A DNA stretch of 64,000 nucleotides from the NCBI RefSeq assembly GCF_030317035.1, contig NZ_JASZYK010000016.1:92255-156254 (forward strand), read 5' to 3'. Below, piece by piece: positions 8,976 to 17,034 of this stretch (within the stretch, counting starts at the first letter, position 1; each line of letters begins with the position of its first letter). The stretch is from Variovorax sp. J22G73 (GTDB lineage Bacteria > Pseudomonadota > Gammaproteobacteria > Burkholderiales > Burkholderiaceae_C). The position numbers were made by a program, and so were the translations under genes. The notes beneath the pieces are model-generated. The model searched no databases and was not told the origin of the DNA. It was given only the letters and a program-made list of their open reading frames with translations.

Positions 8976-9704
8976 ATGGACACCTCCACGTCACCCGATT
9001 CTTCCGCCGATTTCCAGCTCGCCCGCCTGGCCGGCGCCATCGCCGAGCCGGCGCGCGCCCGCATGCTGGGCTGCCTGATGGACGGCCACGCGCGCACGGC
9101 CACCGAACTCGCCACCGTGGCCGAGGTGGCCGCGTCCACCGCGAGCGCGCACCTGGCGCGGCTGAAGGACGAGCGGCTGGTCGAGCTGCTCGTGCAGGGC
9201 AAGCACCGCTACTTTCGCCTGGCCAGCGACGAGGTGGCGGCCGCGCTCGAAAGCCTGATGGTGCTGGCCGGCGCGCCACGAGCACCGAGCGGGCAGAGTG
9301 CACCTTCCACGGCCAGCTTCGTGCCCAGCACGCCCAGCCGCCTGCGCAGCGCGCGCACCTGCTACGACCACATGGCGGGCACCGCCGGCGTGGCGCTGCA
9401 CGACCGGCTGCACGCGCAGGGCTGGCTCAGCGGCCTGCACAGCGGCTCCTACGAGCTCACGCCCGACGGCGCCATCGCGCTGGAAAGCCTGGGTGTCGAG
9501 GTCGATGCGGTGCGGCGGTCACGCCGCCGCTTCGCCTGCGCCTGCCTCGACTGGAGCGAGCGGCGCCCGCACCTGGGCGGCGCGCTGGGGGCGGCGTGGC
9601 TGCAGCTGTCGCTGCGCCGCGGCTGGGTGCGCCAGGAGCTCGACGGGCGGGCGCTGGTGCTCACGCCGAAGGCGCAGCGCGAAATGCCCGAGCTGTTCGC
9701 CTGA
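8976..9704 (+). CDS. ArsR-type winged-helix transcriptional regulator
   Basis: A 242-residue regulator. The winged helix spans about residues 18-85, with the recognition part near AASTASAHLARLKDERLVEL and wing QGKHRYFRLAS. The long C-terminal domain contains CYDHMAGTAGVALHDRL, typical of the larger ArsR-like proteins that lack the metal-binding ELCVC box. The ATG at 8976 gives the normal family N-terminus; the frame is open upstream but would cross the operator. It likely represses the divergent P450 gene through the inverted repeat at 8923-8946. Confidence 0.85.
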   Translation: MDTSTSPDSSADFQLARLAGAIAEPARARMLGCLMDGHARTATELATVAEVAASTASAHLARLKDERLVELLVQGKHRYFRLASDEVAAALESLMVLAGAPRAPSGQSAPSTASFVPSTPSRLRSARTCYDHMAGTAGVALHDRLHAQGWLSGLHSGSYELTPDGAIALESLGVEVDAVRRSRRRFACACLDWSERRPHLGGALGAAWLQLSLRRGWVRQELDGRALVLTPKAQREMPELFA

Positions 9705-9747
9705 AGCAAAACGAGCGCGGGGTGCAGCAGGAGCGCCGCAGGAGAAC

Positions 9748-10758
9748 TCAGGCCTTCAGCTTGAGCAGGTAGATCAGCGGGCCGGCCATGGCGGTGTCGA
9801 GTTCGAGGAAGCTCTCGAAGTCCTTGCCCGCCATCCAGTACGGGTCCCAGTTGTTGCGCTTGATGGTCTTGGCCCACAGCTCGTGGGTGGTGGCCTTGCG
9901 CACGGCGTCGAGCAGCACGGCCTTGCGGTACGGCGGCACCTTCTTGCCCGTCATCACGCCGCGCCAGTTGGCCAGGTCGGCGTCCACGCCCTGTTCGCGC
10001 ACCGAGGTGATGCCCTGGAACGGATGCTTCGACGACACGCCGATGGCGCGCAGCTTGCCGCTGGCCAGGCTCTCGCTGAATTCGCTGTAGCCCGAGATGC
10101 CGGCCACCGCCTTGCCCGAGTCCAGCGCCGCCACCACCTCCGCGCCGCCCGGGTGCGGCAGGTAGGACAGGGTGGACGACGCGCCCGCCACGCGCGCCAG
10201 CATGCCGGCGTACATGTGGTCCACGCCACCGGCCGAGCCGCCCGCGATGACGGTGTTGGCGGCATCGGCGCGCAGCTGCGCGATCAGGTCCTTGGGTGTC
10301 TTGATGGGGGAATCGGCCTTCACCGCCACCACCTCGTAGTCGCTGGTGAGCCGCGCGATCGGCGACACGCTGGCCATGGTCACCGCGGGCTTCTGCAGCG
10401 CCACCGCGCCCACCATGACCATGCCGCTGATGAGCAGGGTCTCGGGGTCGGCGTCGTATTTTTCCGCGTACTTGGCCAGGCCGATGGTGCCGCCCTTGCC
10501 GCCGATGTTCTCGTACACCACGCCGCCCACGGCGCCCGAGGCCACCAGCGCGGCGCCGAGCGCGCGGCCGGTCTGGTCCCAGCCACCGCCTTCGTTGGCG
10601 GGAATCACGATGCGCAGCCTGCTGCTCTGCGGCGCATCCGCCGCGCGCGCCGCCCCGGGCCACAACGCGGCTTGCCCTGCGCCTGCTGCTGCGGCAGAAG
10701 CCGCGATCCATGCCGAGAAGCTGCGGCGCGAGAGAGGAACGGAAGGCGACTGGGGCAT
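9748..10758 (-). CDS. Bug family tripartite tricarboxylate transporter substrate-binding protein
   Basis: A 336-residue periplasmic binding protein of the Bug/TctC type that feeds TctAB-like permeases with carboxylates. The N-terminus SRRSFSAWIAASAAAAGAG resembles a twin-arginine or Sec leader. The mature protein opens with RLRIVIPANEGGGWDQTGRA and later has GGSAGGVDHMYAGMLA, both typical of the family. Start 10758 was chosen for the leader; the frame is open to 10926. No tctAB permease lies nearby, as is common for orphan Bug genes. A 25-bp inverted repeat ends six bases before the start codon. Confidence 0.88.
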   Translation of the reverse strand: MPQSPSVPLSRRSFSAWIAASAAAAGAGQAALWPGAARAADAPQSSRLRIVIPANEGGGWDQTGRALGAALVASGAVGGVVYENIGGKGGTIGLAKYAEKYDADPETLLISGMVMVGAVALQKPAVTMASVSPIARLTSDYEVVAVKADSPIKTPKDLIAQLRADAANTVIAGGSAGGVDHMYAGMLARVAGASSTLSYLPHPGGAEVVAALDSGKAVAGISGYSEFSESLASGKLRAIGVSSKHPFQGITSVREQGVDADLANWRGVMTGKKVPPYRKAVLLDAVRKATTHELWAKTIKRNNWDPYWMAGKDFESFLELDTAMAGPLIYLLKLKA

Positions 10759-10764
10759 CTTGTT

Positions 10765-10789
10765 TCCGGTTTTCTGTGGGGAAACCGGA
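10765..10789 (-). promoter_or_regulatory. Inverted repeat overlapping the ribosome-binding region of the Bug gene
   Basis: TCCGGTTT, nine bases, AAACCGGA: a perfect 8-bp inverted repeat ending six bases upstream of the start codon at 10758. In mRNA it could fold over the GGAAA that would act as Shine-Dalgarno, or serve as an operator in DNA. A second small palindrome, TGCATTCATGCA, is at 10807-10818. Confidence 0.5.
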
Positions 10790-10903
10790 TGATGTCCGCG
10801 AAACGGTGCATTCATGCACGCCCGCGGGCAGGGACAAACCCTGATGGACGCGGGGGTTTTGGGGCGCGGCCCGCCTGTGCGCAAGGCGCCGCGCCGCTGC
10901 CGC

Positions 10904-12436
10904 TTACTGGAACGCCACCTCGGCAAAACTGCGCAACTTGCGGCTGTGCAAGCGGGTGGAGCCCTCTTCGCGCAAGATCTCGATGGCCCGCATGCCGATG
11001 CGCAAGTGCTGCTCCACGCGCTCGCGGTAGAAGTGGTTGGCCATGCCGGGCAGCTTGATCTCGCCGTGCAGCGGCTTGTCGCTCACGCACAGCAGGGTGC
11101 CGTAGGGCACGCGAAAGCGAAAGCCGTTGGCCGCGATGGTCGCGCTTTCCATGTCGAGCGCCACCGCGCGGCTCTGGCTGAAGCGGCGCTGCGGCTGGTT
11201 GCCCGGCAGCAGTTCCCAGTTGCGGTTGTCGGTGCTGGCCACGGTGCCGGTGCGCATGATCTTCTTCAGGTCGGGCCCCTCGTAGCGCGTGACGTCGGCC
11301 ACCGCCTGCTCCAGCGCCAGCTGAATTTCCGACAGCGCCGGAATGGGCACCCACAGCGGCAGCTCTTCGTCCAGCACGTGGTCCTCGCGCACGTAGGCGT
11401 GGGCCAGCACGTAGTCGCCCAGCTGCTGCGTGTTGCGCAGGCCGGCGCAGTGGCCCAGCATCATCCACGCATGCGGGCGCAGCACGGCGATGTGGTCGGT
11501 GATGGTCTTGGCATTGGCCGGGCCCACGCCGATGTTGGTCATGGTGATGCCGCTGTAGTCCTCGCGCACCAGGTGGTAAGCAGGCATTTGCGGCAGCCGC
11601 GGCGGCGCCGTGCCCTGGCTGCCGTCGAGCAGGTGGCCGAAGGTGTCGCTCTGCCCCGCCGCCAGGCCGCGCCGGCGCGTGATGACGTTGCCCGGCTCGA
11701 TGAAGGCCACGTACTCGCTGTTCTCGTCGGCCATGGCCTCGTGGCCCAGGCGCACGAACTCGTCGATGTAGAACTGGTAGTTGGTGAACAGCACGAAGTT
11801 CTGGAACCACTCAGGCGCCGTGCCCGTGTAGTGGCGCAGGCGGTGCAGCGAATAGTCCACGCGCGCCGCCGTGAACAGCGACAGCGGCTGCGCCTCGCCG
11901 TCGCGCGCCTCGTAGGTGCCGTTGGCGATGCCGTCGTCCATCACGCCCAGGTCGGGCAGGTCGAACACGTCGCGCATGAGCGCGCGGCGCTCGTTGCTCA
12001 TCGTGCCTTCGATGTGGTCGTTCTCGGCGAACGAGAAGTGGATGGGAATGGGCTGCGTGCTGGTGCCCACCTCGATCTCGACCTGGTGGTTTTCAAGCAG
12101 CAGGCGAAACTGGTCGAGGTAGTAGCGCGAGAACAGGTCGGGCCGCGTCAGCGTGGTCTCGTAGCGGCCCGGGCCGGCCACGAAGCCGTAGCTCAGGCCC
12201 GCGTTGGCCGGCGGCGTGTGGCGCGACACGGTGTGCGTGTGCACCCGCACGAACGGGTAGCAGGCCCGCACCCGGCCGGGCAGTGCCTCGCCGGCGACGA
12301 AGCGCAGCATCGACTCGCGCAGGTGGGCGATGCCGCCCTGGTAGATGGCCTTGACCTGGTCCAGCGCGGCGGCTGCGTCGGTGAAGCGGGCGGGAGCAAC
12401 GAAGGTGGGCATGTAGGGCATGGCGGCATTGTGCAA
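10904..12436 (-). CDS. amn: AMP nucleosidase
   Basis: A 510-residue cytoplasmic enzyme that hydrolyses AMP to adenine and ribose 5-phosphate in purine turnover. Near the C-terminal third it carries the phosphorylase-like signature GVGPANAKTITDHIAVLRP followed by WMMLGHCAGLR. The late RTGTVASTDNRNWELLPG and VALDMESATIAANGFRFRVP blocks complete the catalytic domain. Length is slightly above the E. coli protein (about 484 residues). The start may be 12436 or one of the two ATGs within the next 25 bases. A SLOG-type protein gene follows it upstream on the same strand, 76 bp away. Confidence 0.9.
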   Translation of the reverse strand: MHNAAMPYMPTFVAPARFTDAAAALDQVKAIYQGGIAHLRESMLRFVAGEALPGRVRACYPFVRVHTHTVSRHTPPANAGLSYGFVAGPGRYETTLTRPDLFSRYYLDQFRLLLENHQVEIEVGTSTQPIPIHFSFAENDHIEGTMSNERRALMRDVFDLPDLGVMDDGIANGTYEARDGEAQPLSLFTAARVDYSLHRLRHYTGTAPEWFQNFVLFTNYQFYIDEFVRLGHEAMADENSEYVAFIEPGNVITRRRGLAAGQSDTFGHLLDGSQGTAPPRLPQMPAYHLVREDYSGITMTNIGVGPANAKTITDHIAVLRPHAWMMLGHCAGLRNTQQLGDYVLAHAYVREDHVLDEELPLWVPIPALSEIQLALEQAVADVTRYEGPDLKKIMRTGTVASTDNRNWELLPGNQPQRRFSQSRAVALDMESATIAANGFRFRVPYGTLLCVSDKPLHGEIKLPGMANHFYRERVEQHLRIGMRAIEILREEGSTRLHSRKLRSFAEVAFQ

Positions 12437-12512
12437 TGGCTGCCGCGTGGTTTGCCTTGGCGCCGGTCGCCTTGTTCACCCGCCCCGGACAACACGCGCA
12501 ACAGGCCGCAAC

Positions 12513-13061
12513 TCAGGCCAGCAGGCAGCCCAGCACCTTCACCAGCATGTCGTTCACGTCCGCGGCCTGCACGGCGCCGGGCAGCGCCACGTCGCCATGC
12601 ATCACGAACACCGGCTTGCCCCACTTCAACCCCATCGCCATTTCGGACAGCGTGCCCATGTTGCCGCCGATGGCGATCAGGCACACGCCGCTGCGCGCGA
12701 TGATGCCGTTGCGCATCTCGCCCATGCCGGTGGGGATGGCCACGCTGAGCCATTCGTTGGCATTGCGGTCGTCGTCCTCGGGCAGGATGCCCACGGCGAT
12801 GCCGCCGGCTTCCACCGCGCCGCGCGAGGCCGCGGCCATCACGCCGCCGCGCCCGCCGCACACCACCGCCATGCCCGCGCCGGCCAGCGCGTGCGCCACC
12901 GCGTACGCGGCCTCGCACTCGGCCGGGCCGCCGTCGCCCGGGCCCAGCATGGCCACCGGTTGCCGGTGGCGCGTGGGGCCCCACTGCCTGCGCGCCAGGC
13001 GCGTCAGCGCCTCAGTGACCGGCGCCGACAGCACCGCGCTCGCGCCTTCTGGTAAAGACAT
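12513..13061 (-). CDS. TIGR00725-like SLOG (LOG-related) nucleotide-binding protein
   Basis: A 182-residue Rossmann-like protein. AMLGPGDGG near residue 37, VCGGRGGVMAAASRGAVEAGG near 67-87 and GEMRNGIIARSGVCLIAIGG near 112-131 are the SLOG/LOG-type signature, in which the Gly-rich loop binds a nucleotide and the Arg-Asn pair sits at the catalytic site of LOG enzymes. The exact activity of TIGR00725 proteins is not established. Its first 50 bases overlap the 3' end of the ABC permease gene in another frame (13012-13061), so it is cotranscribed with the importer. It lies just ahead of amn. Confidence 0.8.
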   Translation of the reverse strand: MSLPEGASAVLSAPVTEALTRLARRQWGPTRHRQPVAMLGPGDGGPAECEAAYAVAHALAGAGMAVVCGGRGGVMAAASRGAVEAGGIAVGILPEDDDRNANEWLSVAIPTGMGEMRNGIIARSGVCLIAIGGNMGTLSEMAMGLKWGKPVFVMHGDVALPGAVQAADVNDMLVKVLGCLLA

Positions 13062-13836
13062 CGCCCACTCCCATCACGATCACACACACCACCATCAGCA
13101 CCAGCGACAAGGCCGCCGCCACCGCGAAGTCCGATCCCCCGTCGCCCACCTGCGCCAGCAGCATCAGCGGCAGGATGTTCAGCTGCGTGCCCACCAGCGC
13201 CAGCGCCGTGCCGTAGGTGCCCATCGCAATCGCGGCCACCATGCAGGCGTTCGACAGCACCGAGGGCATCACCTCGGGCACCACCGTGTCCCAGAACGCG
13301 CGCGCCTTCGACGCACCCAGCGTGCGCGCCGCCTGCGCCGGGCGCAGGTCGAGGTTGGCGAACACCGGGTACAGCGACAGCGCCACGCGCGGAATCAGGT
13401 AGTAGGCGTAGGCAAAGCCCAGGCCCGACACGCTGTAGATCCAGCTGCCGATCACCGCCGGGTCGGCCCCCAGCCCCGCGAGCAGCTGCGTCACGAAGCC
13501 CGCGCGGCCGAAGGCCAGGATGAAGCCGTAGGCAATCACCAGCCCCGAGAAGGCCAGCGGCAGGCCCAGCAAGGTCATCATCCATTGGCGCCGGCCTTCG
13601 GGCTGGCGCGCCAGCTCGATGGCGATGCAGGTGCCCACCAGCGCCGATATCGCGCCCGCTGCCAGGCCCAGGCCCAGCGTGTTGCGCAGCGCGCCGAAGA
13701 ACAGCGGGTTGCCGAACAGCCGCGCGAAGGCGCTGCCGCCATCGCCGAAGGCCTCGGGCAGCAGCGCCGCGAGCGGCACCGCGAAGAACAGCGCCATGAA
13801 GGCCCATGCGGGCCAGGCGCCAAAGCGTCGCATCAC
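13012..13836 (-). CDS. ABC importer permease, second subunit
   Basis: A 274-residue inner-membrane permease with about six transmembrane segments. The cytoplasmic coupling loop reads AQAARTLGASKARAFWDTVVP, the EAA-type motif of binding-protein-dependent importers. It follows the binding-protein gene by 16 bp, and with the ATPase and first permease upstream completes a four-gene importer of the Fe(III)/spermidine/phosphonate group. Its end overlaps the SLOG gene by 50 bp. Substrate is not determined by sequence. Confidence 0.9.
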   Translation of the reverse strand: MMRRFGAWPAWAFMALFFAVPLAALLPEAFGDGGSAFARLFGNPLFFGALRNTLGLGLAAGAISALVGTCIAIELARQPEGRRQWMMTLLGLPLAFSGLVIAYGFILAFGRAGFVTQLLAGLGADPAVIGSWIYSVSGLGFAYAYYLIPRVALSLYPVFANLDLRPAQAARTLGASKARAFWDTVVPEVMPSVLSNACMVAAIAMGTYGTALALVGTQLNILPLMLLAQVGDGGSDFAVAAALSLVLMVVCVIVMGVGDVFTRRRERGAVGAGH

Positions 13837-13852
13837 GGCGGGTTCTTCTTTC

Positions 13853-14932
13853 CTACTTGCCCAGGGCGGCCTGCGCCCAGAGCTTGTCGACCTCGGCCTT
13901 GCGCTGCGACGCCTTCACCACGTCGAGCGGGCGAATCTGCGGCGCCGCCGGCATCTTGGCCGCGATGTCGGCGCTCAGCGGCGTGCCCGGCACGGCCGGC
14001 CGCACGAAGCCCTGCGCGAACAGCGCCTGGCCGGCCTCGCTCATCACGAAGTTCAGCCACAGCTTGCCGGCATTGGGGTTCGGCCCGTTCTTCACCAGGC
14101 TGATGGCGTAGGGCGCGGCCACGCTGGCTTCCTTGGGAATCACCACCTCCACCGCGTCGCCCATGCCGTCGACGTGCTTGGCCTTCAGGCCGTCGTTCTC
14201 GTAGCTGATCCACACCGGGATCTCGCCCTTCAGGAACTTGGCGTAGGGCGTGGTGCCCTCCACGCGCAGCACGTTGCCGGCCGAGTGCAGCTTGCCCAGG
14301 TAGTCGGTGCCGGGCTGCACGTTGTCCACGCTGCCGCCGTTGGCGTAGGCCGCGGCGAAGGTCAGCACCTGGCCGATGCCGGTGGAGCGCGGGTCGAGGT
14401 ACACCACCGTGCTCTTGAACTCGGGCTTGAGCAGGTCGGCCCAGCCGGTGGGCACGTTCTTCACCAGCTTCCTGTTCACCAGGAAGGCGATGTTCAGCGT
14501 GTGGATGGTGAACCATCGGCCCTCGGCCTCGCGGAACACCGCCGGCAGCTTGTCGAAGTTGGTGGGCTGGAAGGGCGCGACCACGTCCTTCTTCGCGGCA
14601 TCGACGCCCGAGGCCGCGAAGTAGTAGGCGGTGTCGGCCTGCGGGCGGCGTTTGGTCTTCTCGAGCGCGACCACGGTGGCGGCGGAGCCGATGTCGTTGT
14701 AGGTCAGCTCGATCTCGGGGTAGCGCTTCTTGAAGGCGGCGAACAGCGACTTCCAGTTGGCCCATTCGGGGCCGGTGTCGAAGGAGACGCACAGGCCTTC
14801 CTTCTGCGCTTCTGCATACAGCGCCTTCTCGCCCGCGTAGAGCTCGGGGCCGTCGAAGGCGAAGGCGGTGTGGGCCGAGATGGCGGCCAGCGACAGTGCG
14901 CCGGCGGCCTGGATCAGATGTCTGCGTTGCAT
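13853..14932 (-). CDS. ABC importer extracellular solute-binding protein
   Basis: A 359-residue periplasmic binding protein with leader MQRRHLIQAAGALSLAAISA cut near TAFA. The mature sequence (YAEAQKEGLCVSFDTGPEW, then DTAYYFAASGVDAAKK) matches the group-2 binding proteins of Fe(III), putrescine and 2-aminoethylphosphonate importers. I see no run of conserved Tyr typical of iron binding, so an organic ligand is at least as likely. The ATG at 14932 is preferred over an in-frame 15046 start, which would lie inside the ATPase gene and translate a repeat tract. It is the third gene of the importer operon. Confidence 0.88.
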   Translation of the reverse strand: MQRRHLIQAAGALSLAAISAHTAFAFDGPELYAGEKALYAEAQKEGLCVSFDTGPEWANWKSLFAAFKKRYPEIELTYNDIGSAATVVALEKTKRRPQADTAYYFAASGVDAAKKDVVAPFQPTNFDKLPAVFREAEGRWFTIHTLNIAFLVNRKLVKNVPTGWADLLKPEFKSTVVYLDPRSTGIGQVLTFAAAYANGGSVDNVQPGTDYLGKLHSAGNVLRVEGTTPYAKFLKGEIPVWISYENDGLKAKHVDGMGDAVEVVIPKEASVAAPYAISLVKNGPNPNAGKLWLNFVMSEAGQALFAQGFVRPAVPGTPLSADIAAKMPAAPQIRPLDVVKASQRKAEVDKLWAQAALGK

Positions 14933-14950
14933 GGTGGCTCCTTGGAGGAA

Positions 14951-15005
14951 GAGAGTCGAAAAGGGTCGAGAGAGAGTCGAAAGGGAGTCGAAAGAGAGCG
15001 AGAGA
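14951..15005 (-). repeat. Degenerate TCGACT-type short repeats between ATPase and binding-protein genes
   Basis: The 73-bp gap between the ATPase stop and the binding-protein start is purine-only apart from regularly spaced TCG/CG steps. On the mRNA strand it reads as four pyrimidine-rich units, each ending in CGACT or CGACC, at roughly 9-12 base spacing. It has no coding role in the chosen model; it may set spacing or mRNA stability. Confidence 0.6.
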
Positions 15006-16034
15006 TCAGTTGTCGAGCAGCCGAAGGTGTTCGGGCGCGATCGCAATGGCCTGCGCGGCCGGCCGTGCCGACTCGGCGAGAAAGGGCCTGGCGGCGCCGG
15101 GCACCTCGAAGTCGTAGCGCGTGAGCGCGCCCAGGTAGCGCTGCGCGCCGGTGCGCCCCGCCAGCAGGTTCACGCTGCCGGGCGCCGGGTCGGGCTGTAT
15201 GTGTTCGGGGCGCACCAGCACGTGCACCGCCGCGCCGAAGGCGCGCGTGCCCGTGGGCGCGGCCAGTTCGGCAAAGCCCAGGTCGATGCGGTCGGCGCCG
15301 CTCACCTTCGCGCCCAGGATGGTCGAGAGCCCGACGAACTCCGCCACCGCACGGCTCGCGGGGTGTTCGTAGATGTCGCGCGGCGTCGCGATCTGCAGCA
15401 GCCGGCCGTCCTTCAGCATGGCCACGCGGTCGGCCATGACCAGCGCTTCTTCCTGGTCGTGCGTGACCAGCAGCGTGGTGGCGTTGAAGCGCTGCTGAAT
15501 GGCGCGGATCTGGTCGCGCAGGTGGCCGCGCACGCTGGCGTCGAGCGCCGAGAGCGGCTCGTCGAGCAGCAGCGCGCGCGGGTCGATGGCCAGCGCGCGT
15601 GCCAGCGCCACGCGCTGCTGCTGCCCGCCCGAGAGCTGCGCGACGGCGCGCTGCGCGAAGTCGCCCAGGCCCACGATGTCGAGCAGCTCCTGCGCGCGCT
15701 GGCGCCGCTCGGCCGTGCCCACCTTGCGCAGCTTGAGCCCGTAGGCCACGTTGTCGAGCACGCTCAGGTGCGGAAAGAGCGCGTAGCTCTGGAACACCAT
15801 GCCGATGTGGCGCTGGTGCACCGGCGTGCGCGACATGTCGTCGCCGCCGAGCGCAATGCGCCCGGCGTGGCCCGTTTCCAGGCCGGCCACCAGCTTCAGC
15901 AGGGTCGACTTGCCCGAGCCGCTGGGCCCGATCACCGCGACCAGCTCGCCCGTGCGCACGTCGAGCGACACGTCGTGCAGGCCGTGCGTGCTGCCGGGGT
16001 AGTTGTAGCTGACGTTGTCGAGAAGAAGGCTCAT
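15006..16034 (-). CDS. ABC importer ATP-binding protein (spermidine/iron/phosphonate group)
   Basis: A 342-residue ATPase. Walker A GPSGSGKST is at residues 36-44, the Q-loop in MVFQSYALFPHLSV, the signature LSGGQQQRVALARAL near 135, Walker B ALLLDEPLSALD, and the switch His in LLVTHDQEEAL. The C-terminal 100 residues form a TOBE-like regulatory domain with VLVRPEHIQ. It starts 6 bp after the first permease stop. It energises uptake by the two permeases and the binding protein of the operon. Confidence 0.92.
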   Translation of the reverse strand: MSLLLDNVSYNYPGSTHGLHDVSLDVRTGELVAVIGPSGSGKSTLLKLVAGLETGHAGRIALGGDDMSRTPVHQRHIGMVFQSYALFPHLSVLDNVAYGLKLRKVGTAERRQRAQELLDIVGLGDFAQRAVAQLSGGQQQRVALARALAIDPRALLLDEPLSALDASVRGHLRDQIRAIQQRFNATTLLVTHDQEEALVMADRVAMLKDGRLLQIATPRDIYEHPASRAVAEFVGLSTILGAKVSGADRIDLGFAELAAPTGTRAFGAAVHVLVRPEHIQPDPAPGSVNLLAGRTGAQRYLGALTRYDFEVPGAARPFLAESARPAAQAIAIAPEHLRLLDN

Positions 16035-16040
16035 GGCAGG

Positions 16041-16826
16041 TTACGCGCGTTGCTTCACCAGGGAGGAAGAAAGAAGCGCCGACGCGCTCGCCAGCACCAG
16101 GAGGATGACCGTGGCCGCGCAGGCGAAGCCCGTCGCGCCGTAGAAGGCCTGCAGCAGCACCACCGGGTAGGTGCGGTTCTGGAAGCTCGTGAGCAGGTTC
16201 GACACGCCGAACTCCCCCACCGAAATGGCCGCCACCATCACCAGCCCGCTCACCAGGCTCTGGCGCAGGCTGGGCAGCACGATGCCGCTGAACTGCTGCC
16301 AGCCCGAGGCGCCCAGCGTGGCGGCCGCCTGCTCGAGCCGGCCCAGGTCGAGGTGGCGCAGGTCGGTCAGCAGCGTGTTGGTGAGGTAGGGCAGCGTGAG
16401 GATGGCGTGCGCGGCGATCAGCAGCGGCATCGAGCCCAGCCAGGGCGCCAGGTCGGTGTTGAAGACGATCATGTAGCCGAAGGCCATGGTGATGGGAGGC
16501 ACCGCCACCGGCGTGGCGCTCACGATGCGCGCCGCCAGGCTGCCGCCGCGGCGCGCCCCGTGGTACAGCGCATAGGCCAGCGGCAGCGCCAGCACCGTGT
16601 TGATGGCGCAGGCCGCCAGCGCCACCACCAGGCTGTTGACGAAGGCCTTGCGAAACGAGGTGTCGAGCCACAGGTCGACGTACCACTGCCCCGTGACGCC
16701 CGTGGGCAGCAGCGTGTTGGTCCAGTTGCCGCCCAGGCTGCCGATCATCAGCAGCACGATGGGCAGCAGCAGGTACAGGCCGTAGATGAGCGAGATGCCG
16801 CGAACCAAGGTTGTCTCCAGTGTCAT
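16041..16826 (-). CDS. ABC importer permease, first subunit
   Basis: A 261-residue permease with about six membrane segments and the coupling loop EQAAATLGASGWQQFSGIVLP, the EAA motif. It is the first gene of the importer operon, divergent from the LysR gene at 17035 across 208 bp. In that gap the halves GTGAAAG (about 16921-16927) and CTTTCAC (about 16971-16977) form a distant inverted repeat that could be part of the LysR control region. Confidence 0.9.
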   Translation of the reverse strand: MTLETTLVRGISLIYGLYLLLPIVLLMIGSLGGNWTNTLLPTGVTGQWYVDLWLDTSFRKAFVNSLVVALAACAINTVLALPLAYALYHGARRGGSLAARIVSATPVAVPPITMAFGYMIVFNTDLAPWLGSMPLLIAAHAILTLPYLTNTLLTDLRHLDLGRLEQAAATLGASGWQQFSGIVLPSLRQSLVSGLVMVAAISVGEFGVSNLLTSFQNRTYPVVLLQAFYGATGFACAATVILLVLASASALLSSSLVKQRA

Positions 16827-17034
16827 CGGCGCCCGGCATACTTTCCGGATGCGCTACTGTCTGCGCAGGTCTTGCCGCAGCGATGCCCCGAATTCTAGGA
16901 AGCGCATGCGCACTCATGGGTGAAAGTTGGATGATGACACTTGAGCAGTTGGAAAGCGTTTTTCACGCAGCTTTCACACATGCGGGCCAGGGCCCAGGCC
17001 GCAGCGCAGGCTTGGGCGCGCGCGGGGCGGCGCG

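Noticed and set aside
16827..17034. A small plus-strand gene beginning near 16917-16941 ahead of the LysR gene
   Set aside because: The frames run straight into the LysR gene out of frame, with no ribosome site and no domain. Treated as the divergent promoter region.
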